NCBI GenBank assembly: GCA_018398585.1
Contig: JAGTTD010000015.1
Coordinates: 4,469,001 to 4,533,000 of the forward strand
DNA from: Simmondsia chinensis
Taxonomy: Eukaryota; Streptophyta; Magnoliopsida; Caryophyllales; Simmondsiaceae
Length of the DNA stretch: 64,000 nt
Reading direction: 5' to 3'
Shown here: one piece after another, positions 56,751 through 64,000 of the stretch
Numbering within the stretch: the stretch's first letter is position 1
Layout of the letters: each line of letters begins with the position of its first letter
Position numbers and translations under genes: made by a program
The notes under the pieces: generated by a model
What the model saw: the letters and a program-made list of their open reading frames with translations, nothing else
Told to the model about the DNA's origin: nothing
The model's database searches: none

Positions 56751-57638
56751 ATTTTTATGTTAATCTAATGTCATTGTGATATGATATGTATTGAGAAATA
56801 TCTTCGTTCTTTGTTTAAATCAGATGTACGTGATTTCTAAGCAGTCTGAGTTCATGTTTATATTTACTGATTTCAATATTCTTGCAGGTATTTTAGTGAT
56901 ATTTCTTATCAATAATTGCAAAATTGGGGTCAATTAGCGGGTCAACATGCCGTGGACATCTTCCTTTGTCAAGTACAGTGGCAAGTGCGTTCCCTTGGTA
57001 GTGTTCTTCCGAGTCATTCTGTAAATTTCCCTCACCACAAATCGGTGAGACATTTCTGGCAAGCCTTTTTTTTGTGTTGACATTAGTAGTGTTGAATTTG
57101 ATAGGATTGGCTGTGCTAATTCGAATCAAATTTTACTTGACCCTGATGCAATACCAAAGAAGATTTTAATAGATGTGAAAGACTTAATATTTTATTGAAC
57201 TTTTGTTGGTCTATTTTGGTTATTTTTATTTTGATTAATAGGATAATTTAGTTGTTTTTGTTTAGAAAAGTAGTTTCCTAATTAATTTCATAATTATTGA
57301 ATGGTGATTAGCTTTTCTATAAATAAATATATTCATTTAGTTTTCAATTTTAGAGAAATAAAATTGAGTTTCATTTTGTGTAGCAAGTTGTGATACATCA
57401 GACCCTCTGCTTGACATTGTAATTAGTCGAGACTCCAAAATTAGCAATACCATTCTCACTGAGTTTCACTTTGTATTTGGATTACATTGAAAGTTAATAA
57501 TCATAACATGTTGCGCTCCCTCTGTGGTGATGAGGATTTATTGCTTGTCGTTTTAGGTGACGGCTTGAATCAGAGGACAGCCCTCTTGGCAGATTGAAAT
57601 TATACCTTACTGAATTCTGGTTGCGGTTTTGTGTGAGA

Positions 57639-58627
57639 ATGTTCGTTTTGATAGTCCAAGTCAGATATCGAGCAAGTAACGTATTTGAGAAGAGTACAAT
57701 GAATGTTGGGATTATTGGGTACCACAGATTGATGCGTTTTTGTCAGGTATATGGCTCCAACTCTATGAATCGACATGTTACTTATTGTCAGTTCTTGTTT
57801 TTTTGCCTTTTAGCTGTTATGATATCAAGTTAATCCCACAAAATACCCCTTGTTGCCTAGTAGTCCTATCCACTTTGAGAATGAATATTGTATCATTTCG
57901 TATGTAATTGAACCTATTTTGTCATGCATTTCTTAGTGGACTTTGCTTTGTTGTCTGTAAAATTCAGCTTTAGTTTATGTTACCTTGAACAAGAAAGACA
58001 ATTTTTCTAATTAAAAATCTTTTGCTATGAGGAGTCAATTCATATTGTTCTTAGTTGGTCAGGCACTAAAATATTAAATACATTCTCATAAGTATCTTTG
58101 CACGCTGCTGGTTATGTCTCTAGCACAATCCTATTTATTAATGCATTGTGGAGATTTATGATATCCATTGGGACAAAAAGATATGGGATTTTGTAAATAA
58201 AAAAATGTTCCAACAGCTTCGTCGACAGCATATGCGTAGGCCTTCCATTTTCTATTAGTTTTTTCAGCATGTATACCCACTTTCCCTCCATCATCCCTGC
58301 ACGGACATATGCACATGCTTGTCTGTCCATACACATTAGTAGAATGTGGTAGAACTATGCGGTCCAGATTGACAAAATCACGTCTGACTGCACATATACT
58401 TAATAATTATGGTAACGAATAATTTTAATATACTTCGGATTATATCCAGGTGATTTGCTCAATGCTGACCATTTTTCTACTTCAGAGATACACGAATGCC
58501 TTTGTCAACCTTTCTAGATATTTTGTAAAAGTTTGTTCCTATTTTGGCATTGGATTGGTACGTTCTCATATTTTTTGCAATTTTGCAGGCTGAATATTTC
58601 CGTCAGTTGCTTAAGCCTGTGACGTAG
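57639..58627 (+). CDS. conserved SAC51-type upstream ORF, join(57639..57746,58589..58627)
   Basis: Two leader exons encode a 48-residue peptide. Exon part 1 reads MFVLIVQVRYRASNVFEK...HRLMRFCQ; part 2 reads AEYFRQLLKPVT and a TAG stop. The donor is TGTCAG|GTATAT, the acceptor TTTGCAG|GCTGAA; phase 0. The end AEYFR(Q/H)LLKPVT and the start pattern Q.R(F/Y)RA are hallmarks of the uORF in SAC51-family bHLH mRNAs. In Arabidopsis that uORF represses the main ORF, and thermospermine relieves the block, linking it to xylem development. The main bHLH ORF starts 371 bp after the uORF stop. A separate small ATG frame (56947) lies in the preceding leader exon. Confidence 0.85.
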
Positions 58628-58998
58628 TCTAACGAAGGAGCTATTTGGGGTATCGGAACAGATTGCTTTTTGGTTGTGCTCGTGCTTGTGAAGACATTGG
58701 TAGGGTTTAATTTCTTGGTTGTCGTAATTGATAAGTTGGTATAAGGCAGCACTTGCTTACTGTAACGGGTGTTATTGAAGTTTACTAGTTAGCGTTCTCA
58801 TAGACTTTGGCCTAGCAGAAGAATTTCCGTAAGTGTCTATCCAGAGGAGGCTAGAAAGTACTATTATTGGTGAGCTTGGTTGTTTGACTAGAATGGCTAT
58901 GATTTGAGGTTCACGTGTGCTCTTGTATTATTGAGTTTCGTCCATACATTAGAAAAAACAATTGTGCAAGTCAAACTTGGTTATTCGACTGACGTCTC

Positions 58999-59724
58999 AT
59001 GCAGAGTGATCGGAAGTTCTGGCCTCGGAAGGATGTCTTCCCTTTAGAGAATCAAGTGGGTGTTGATCATGATGCTGCTGCTGCATCTAGATTTGATCGA
59101 GTTCTACCTCCAGGTGCACGACTCTCGAAGCCTACCCATGGTGTCGAATTTCAGCCCCCTGAAATATTTCCCAAGAATTTCATTATCTTTGATCAAACTG
59201 AAGACAGAAGCCAGATCATATTCCATCCTGCTATCTCCAACCCATTGAATTATCCTGGTTTCGGGATCCATGGAACTGCTGTTGGAGACAACCTTGAGGG
59301 AAAATTCGAAGATAACGAGGAAGGAGACGAATCCTCTGAATTTAAGGAGGATTTAAACGAGATTGACGCGTTACTAAGCATCGAAAATAATGAAGATGAT
59401 GAATCTGATGGGGAAGAGGTTAGCACAGCACGGACTAATGCATACGATGGTTGCAGCTCCCCTGAATCCTACTCCAATTACGGTTCAAAATCCAAAGAGA
59501 TCAAGCACCCTTCTTCAAGTCATGAAACTTCTGTTGGCGCTGGCAGTAACGGTGCAAACAAGCGAAAGCAAATTCACAACATGGTCAATGCATTGCGAGG
59601 AATCCTTCCCGGTGGTGACCAAATGAATACTGTGGACGTCTTAGATGAAGCTGTAAAATACCTCAAGTCTTTAAAGGTTGAAGCAGAGAAGCTCGGTGTT
59701 GCTGATCTGCAAAAGTTTGCTTAA
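58999..59724 (+). CDS. bHLH144: SAC51-like bHLH transcription regulator (bHLH144 type)
   Basis: A single-exon main ORF of 241 residues, MQSDRKFWPRKDVFPLEN to the stop. The N-terminal half has LPPGARLSKPTHGVEFQPP and PKNFIIFDQTEDRSQIIFHP, typical of the SACL3/bHLH144 branch. Residues ~104-140 are acidic. The HLH is at the C-terminus: KRKQIHNMVNALRGILPGGD and NTVDVLDEAVKYLKSLKVEA. The basic region lacks the usual H..E..R DNA contacts, so it probably works by dimerization. In Arabidopsis, SAC51 and its SACL paralogues act in the thermospermine pathway that limits xylem differentiation. The leader uORF at 57639-58627 predicts translational control. bHLH144 versus other SACL members rests on the N-terminal motifs and is fairly, not fully, sure. 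Confidence 0.9.
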   Translation: MQSDRKFWPRKDVFPLENQVGVDHDAAAASRFDRVLPPGARLSKPTHGVEFQPPEIFPKNFIIFDQTEDRSQIIFHPAISNPLNYPGFGIHGTAVGDNLEGKFEDNEEGDESSEFKEDLNEIDALLSIENNEDDESDGEEVSTARTNAYDGCSSPESYSNYGSKSKEIKHPSSSHETSVGAGSNGANKRKQIHNMVNALRGILPGGDQMNTVDVLDEAVKYLKSLKVEAEKLGVADLQKFA

Positions 59725-61423
59725 TCCCGCGTTACACTGTCCACGTTACGACTTCAAAGGTGAGCTACAGCTTCTCACTTGCTTCTCTTATATTCCCACT
59801 TCTAATATCAATTTGTGCAATCTACACTACGAGCTCTTATTTCGTTCTTCTAGTATGCTGTTTGGTGCTGTTTCATTTCGAAGCTTTCATTATTCTCACC
59901 ATGATTGTTAATAATTACAGCTGAAATTTTATTAATTCTCGACTTTTCGTATTTGTTTATGTTACACTTTCGCTATTATTATCACGTGCTTCCTGAATGT
60001 GGTTTCAAAGGTGACAATTATTTTGAAAAGGACAGTATATATTGTACGTGCACTTTGGTTCTATGTGGATTCATATTTGAGGTTATATTAGTTATTGTAT
60101 TGTACGTGTGATTGTAATTGCTTTGGTTTGCTTTTACCACATATGTTTTCTGCTGTGATGTATATGCTACTTAGGGATAAGCATGCATGTCGTGTTAATA
60201 AGTTGACCGTTTTAAATTTAGACTTTGAGTTCTTTGTATTGATGTGGAGTATCAACGGCTGGATAAACAAGACTAATGAAATATGATGTGAGACTCGATT
60301 AGATACGATTCAGTAAAGTTCTTTTTGACAGGAAGCTCATTGATCCTAGAGACTTGGAGCTCAGACTAAGTTGCGGTTGAACCCATCTTAACGATCTTTT
60401 TGCAGAGTTTGCTAGGCTTGTATATGTTCATAAGTTAGCTTGAAATATTGGTTTTACATTTTACTGGGATTGGGCTTGGTTCCTTGGCTGAACAAGTCAA
60501 CCGAGTGATTTTAGGATTGAGATTAAGCTTTTGAACCATTTTTGGGACTTGGTTGGATAAAGTATTAGTGTGTTTAACTTGGCTTATTTGTCTAATGGAG
60601 CCTAGTCAAACTTGTTATTGAGTTGATTAAGATTGTTATAGAATCTAGTTGAGTTGAGCTCATAATCAAGTTGAGCTATCAAGTTACTATCGTGTTATTA
60701 GTGAATCATTTTCAAGCTAATACTGACTGTTAATGAATTATTAACTACCCTTTAACGAGCTCATATTAAACTGTTGTAAATGTTAACAATTCAAGCAAGC
60801 GCTCCTCTGTTCGAACACGTTTACCCTAATTTCCATTTACTCACTCATCTTAATTCTCTTTTAAGTCATATATGTGATTGATGATGCTAGATCTGGCGGC
60901 CGTTTGGTGGTGCATAGCGAGTGACTCCTGTGTGGCAAAATCTAGCGGTGCTGGTGGTTGTCGTTGCTGGAGGTGATTAACCACCCGTAAAGGACTCCAT
61001 TGTAATAACACTACACTTCAAGCGTCTTATCGTTGGCATTCAAATAACCTTGCACCAATGTCAAAACACCTTCGTGCGAGCGCAATGCCTCGAACAACTT
61101 ATTGGCGGTAACTACCAATTGAATAGGAAACTTCACTTGGCTGCTCGAAGGGTGTCGAAAATTAAAGTAATCCATTTTACTTCTGATTTTATCAAACACA
61201 TCCCTTGAGTTATATCATATATATTACTTAGACTTGGTGTCATAATTAGTCCAACGAAGATTTTAGACTCCACCAACAACTAAATTGACATATAACCATT
61301 GAATTATTTAAATTAGATTGTGCACATCACATTATATGATTATGTAATTATGATATGACAAGAGTAAAAAATATTGAAATAAAATTGAACTAATATATAA
61401 ATTTAGAGATGGAAGAGTATACA
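59725..61423. other. bHLH144 3' flank and spacer
   Basis: The first few hundred bases are probably 3' untranslated region. 60480-60790 has degenerate GTTGAGCTC/AACTTG-rich sequence, perhaps a remnant of the GAGCTCG repeat. No gene seen. Confidence 0.35.
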
Positions 61424-61538
61424 GCTTCTCAATGCCTCAAAGAAGCTTCTATTAAGATAGGGTCTAAAAAGAGTAAGGTATATGCTGTTTTACTTCTATA
61501 AGGTGCTACCTTGTAAAAAAATCTATGTCCAACAAGTT
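61424..61538 (-). mobile_element. old degenerate (TTG)n-family SINE
   Basis: Follows the family order (GCTTCT..AGGGTCT, GTATATGCTGTTTTACTTC, AAGGTGCTACCTTG) with many substitutions. Confidence 0.5.
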
Positions 61539-61897
61539 GAGATTATGGCCTAGATATACTGTTCTATCTTTGGGACCTTGTTGGTGCTTTGTATAGAGGG
61601 ATCTGAATAAAGGATTTGTAAACGTTATTGCCTTTGGGCAAAATGCTAATAAAAAAGGCTGAAAATCCATCATAATTGACATTTTGTCACATAAAATACC
61701 CAATATTACTGATTTATTAAATAATTTCTCAAAAAATCAATTTTTTCTTTAGTAAATTGTTGTCATAAAGAGAGACACTAACTAAAAATTCATTATCTTT
61801 TACTTCTAATTTTGCTTTTGGAAAAGCTTGACTTCTCCACTCTCTCTCCAAAAGTTTCCATTTAAAAGCAATTTAATATATCAACTCTTTCATAAGT

Positions 61898-61898
<1 letters not shown>

Positions 61899-61939
<41 letters not shown>
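61899..61939. repeat. compound microsatellite (TC)n(TA)n
   Basis: About 24 bp of TC followed by about 17 bp of TA. Confidence 0.9.
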
Positions 61940-61942
61940 AAA

Positions 61943-63279
61943 TCTAAATCAAGGGTATAGATTTGAAAATTACTTTTACACCTTTTATTAGAATCAATGA
62001 CCTATATTTCTTTAATTTAGATCTAAGAGTAATAATTTACTCCTCTCATCTCTCACCCTTGCGTAGTCGCTTTTTCCCTTCCCTGCAGCAGGACCAAATA
62101 GGCACATAGAAAACATTTGACGCCCATAACAAATTCTAAATGTTTCATTCAGTTTAAGCACCTGAGAGACCACCATATTAACTAACAAAGACAAATTACA
62201 ATGGCAATAACACCATAAGGTGGGGCAGAAACAATAACAAAAAAAGAGGGTCCAAACTCAAAACTGATAGACACAAACCTCAAAACTCGGGTGCGTTAAT
62301 TGCTGCCTCAAAAATGCATTTTGAAAGTCGCTATGAAGTGAATCTGCAATCCGCCGCTGGCTCATTTGCAGGTTCTACGTCGAAACCCTTCTTAGAAAGA
62401 AAACGTGTGCAGAACGCCTCTAGTTAACCAGCTACCACCATATAAATGCAGCACCGTAAAACTCACAGATCGATAAATGTTGCTCTCCCCTAAAAAAAAA
62501 AGTTTTTCCCTTGTTTCGTTTTCATGTTACCAGAAGGATGGACGACAACCACAGCTCAGCAATAATGGAAGAGCTGAAAACACACAAGCATGTAGAGAGT
62601 CTTTGTTATAAAATATCATAGACTATATAACACGATAAAGCATTTGGGTGCGGGTAGAATAAAGATAAAGCAGCAGCATCTGCATAAATTGGGTAACGAG
62701 AGGCATCCAAACGTACCCGAATTGGAACAACACAAGTAGGCAAATGGCAGGGGCACCTAAGATGCTAAAAGGGCAGGCTCATAACTCGTAAAGCGTTGAA
62801 CATGACAACGTAACGACTGAATGCTGATGGGAGTGTCACTGTTATTAGCAATGGAGTGATTGAATAGTGGTGATCAGAATAGTAGAATCAAATTGCCAAT
62901 CACTGACAAGACACAACTCTGTGCATGGGTGTCAATAAATGGTTTCATAGATGCTCCATGATGGTTTCTGGCGATGACATCGAGTTTTCTTAGGTAATGT
63001 AAGACAATTTTGCCTTATGTTTGCAAAAATTTGAATGGGTATCCGTAGAATTATTAGTTATGGTACTAATATTAATAATTTTTAACGCATAAACATGTTT
63101 ACAAGTATGCTTTAATAATAAAAACACAATACAAATTCATTTTCAAAGCCTTTACGAAGATAACCCTTACTAACGGTTGATCGCATCGATGCTCAAAATT
63201 TATTAAGACCATTACAATATATAACGGCCTTTATTGATTTATCATGACCTGCATAGACTACTGTCTACTGAATTGTAAG
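61943..63279. other. no confident gene; possible last-exon remnant, minus
   Basis: On the minus strand near 62325-62420 an open stretch LEAFCTRFLSKKGF continues to DVEPANEPAADCRFTS and a stop, preceded by TTAACTAG. It looks like protein sequence but is short and unrecognized. The rest has no coding signal. Confidence 0.2.
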
Positions 63280-63288
63280 GGTTTTTTT

Positions 63289-63693
63289 TAACTAAAAACC
63301 ACAATTTTATGTGCATTTTCAAAAAACCACTTAGATTTTCTAATTTTTCAAAGTCACACCTAAATTGTCTAAAATTTTTTAATGTCACACTTTTTTCCAT
63401 AGCTTCTATTAGTTTTTGCTGACTAGCTTTTGAAAAAAAGAGAGAATAAATTTGAAAATTTTAAATTTATATTTAAAATAATTTTAAAATATTTTAAACA
63501 TATAAAAAATTTGTAAATATTTAAAAAATATTTTTTTAAATGGCACATCATAAAAAATTAACGGTGTTAATGGTATTAATATTAAGGTGTGACATTGAAA
63601 TTTTTTTAAAATTTAGGTGTGACTTTGAAAAATTAGAAAATGTAGGTAATTTTTTAAAACCGGCCTAAAATTTAGTTTTCAGTAAAAAAACCC
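63289..63693. mobile_element. Mutator-like MITE, 9-bp TSD
   Basis: Ends GGGTTTTTTTTAACTAAAAA and its inverted partner (CAGTAAAAAAACCC). Arms share TTTTCTAATTTTTCAAAGTC and TCACACCTAAAT. Flanks GAATTGTAA (63280-63288) and AAATTGTAA (63694-63702) are a 9-bp target duplication with one mismatch, the size typical of MULEs. Confidence 0.75.
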
Positions 63694-63817
63694 AAATTGT
63701 AATCATCCTATCCCTGTGCAAAAGTAAACAATATTTGCTCAGGAAAGATGGATTTACACCCTCGTCCTAAATTTCAGTATCCTCAAAGCTTATCCGCAAG
63801 TACAAACAGAAACTCCA

Positions 63818-64000
63818 ACAACAATAGACCCAGTGTCTTAAGTGCTCCGCATAAGCGGGGTCTGGGAGGGGTAGATATACGCAGCCTTACCCCTTCAGGG
63901 TGTAACCCTACCGAGAGGTTGTTTCTAAGGACCCCCAACCTTATAGGGTTGGCAACACGAGGACTTCCCAGAAGGTCACCCATCCTGGTACTACTCTCGC
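63818..64000 (-). mobile_element. 5S rRNA-headed SINE, copy 2 (cut by window edge)
   Basis: The body reads GTGCTCCGCATAAGCGGGG, TACGCAGCCTTACCCCTTC, GAGAGGTTGTTTC and CCCCAACC. From 63952 it is the complement of the 5S rRNA 3' half: GCAACACGAGGACTTCCCAG, AAGGTCACCCATCCTGGTAC, TACTCTCGC. By eye only about two of 49 bases differ from the plant 5S sequence. The (TTG)n end is at the left (ACAACAA). The head continues beyond the window. Confidence 0.85.

Noticed and set aside
56947..57024. 25-codon ATG frame (MPWTSSFVKYSG...) as the conserved uORF
   Set aside because: It lies in the bHLH leader but lacks the conserved AEYFR..LLKPVT end, and its exon boundary is unclear; the true conserved uORF is at 57639-58627.
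63952..64000. Functional 5S rRNA gene
   Set aside because: Only the 3' part is visible and it is fused to a SINE body on the 3' side; a 5S gene would be followed by a T-rich terminator and spacer. The rest lies outside the window, so this is provisional.

Overview
The window is nuclear DNA of a flowering plant, most probably a core eudicot. It carries plant-only genes: an intronless LHCB1 chlorophyll a/b-binding protein, a NETWORKED-4 actin-binding protein, a secreted X8-domain protein and a SAC51-type bHLH. It has plant GT-AG introns, very AT-rich spacers, and dense plant transposable elements (Ty1/copia, Ty3/gypsy chromovirus, SINEs, MITEs and foldbacks). I cannot name the species from sequence alone. 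There is no bacterial-type system, operon or CRISPR.

Layout. 1-1.33 kb: 3' end of a Ty1/copia element with its 3' LTR. 1.65-10.8 kb: an old copia element, split by a young chromovirus-type gypsy element (1785-7435, TSD ACATG) and by a MITE. 10.85 kb: a tRNA-derived SINE. 11.4-12.2 kb: LHCB1 on the minus strand. 12.4-29 kb: a gene-poor block of foldback and MITE families, SINEs, LTR-like pieces and GA-rich repeats, including a 1.2-kb near-complete inverted repeat (27.7-28.9 kb). 29.7-37.3 kb: a NET4 gene with a proposed 5' leader exon, a long leader intron filled with repeats, and a two-exon coding region. 37.9-38.8 kb: a 5'-end fragment of an LTR retrotransposon, minus strand. 39.4-40.3 kb: a two-exon gene of unknown function with a decayed duplicate of its 3' end behind it. 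44.9-48.2 kb: a four-exon X8 (CBM43) gene with a 17-nt microexon. 49.6-51.4 kb: copia and LINE debris. 55.4-59.7 kb: a SAC51-LIKE/bHLH144 gene whose leader encodes the conserved thermospermine-related uORF, interrupted by an intron. The right edge is cut inside a SINE whose head is 5S rRNA.

The genes do not form a pathway; they are independent plant loci separated by repeats. The most notable points are: (1) the intron-split conserved uORF ending in AEYFRQLLKPVT upstream of the bHLH gene; (2) a SINE family with a 5S rRNA head on a plant SINE body ending in (TTG)n, plus about 130-bp headless copies with clean target-site duplications; (3) a truncated tandem gypsy copy with a microhomology junction; (4) a foldback family (ends like ATTATCACTTAGGTACC) present about ten times, including in the bHLH leader intron. 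All calls come from reading the sequence; no alignment or database search was run.
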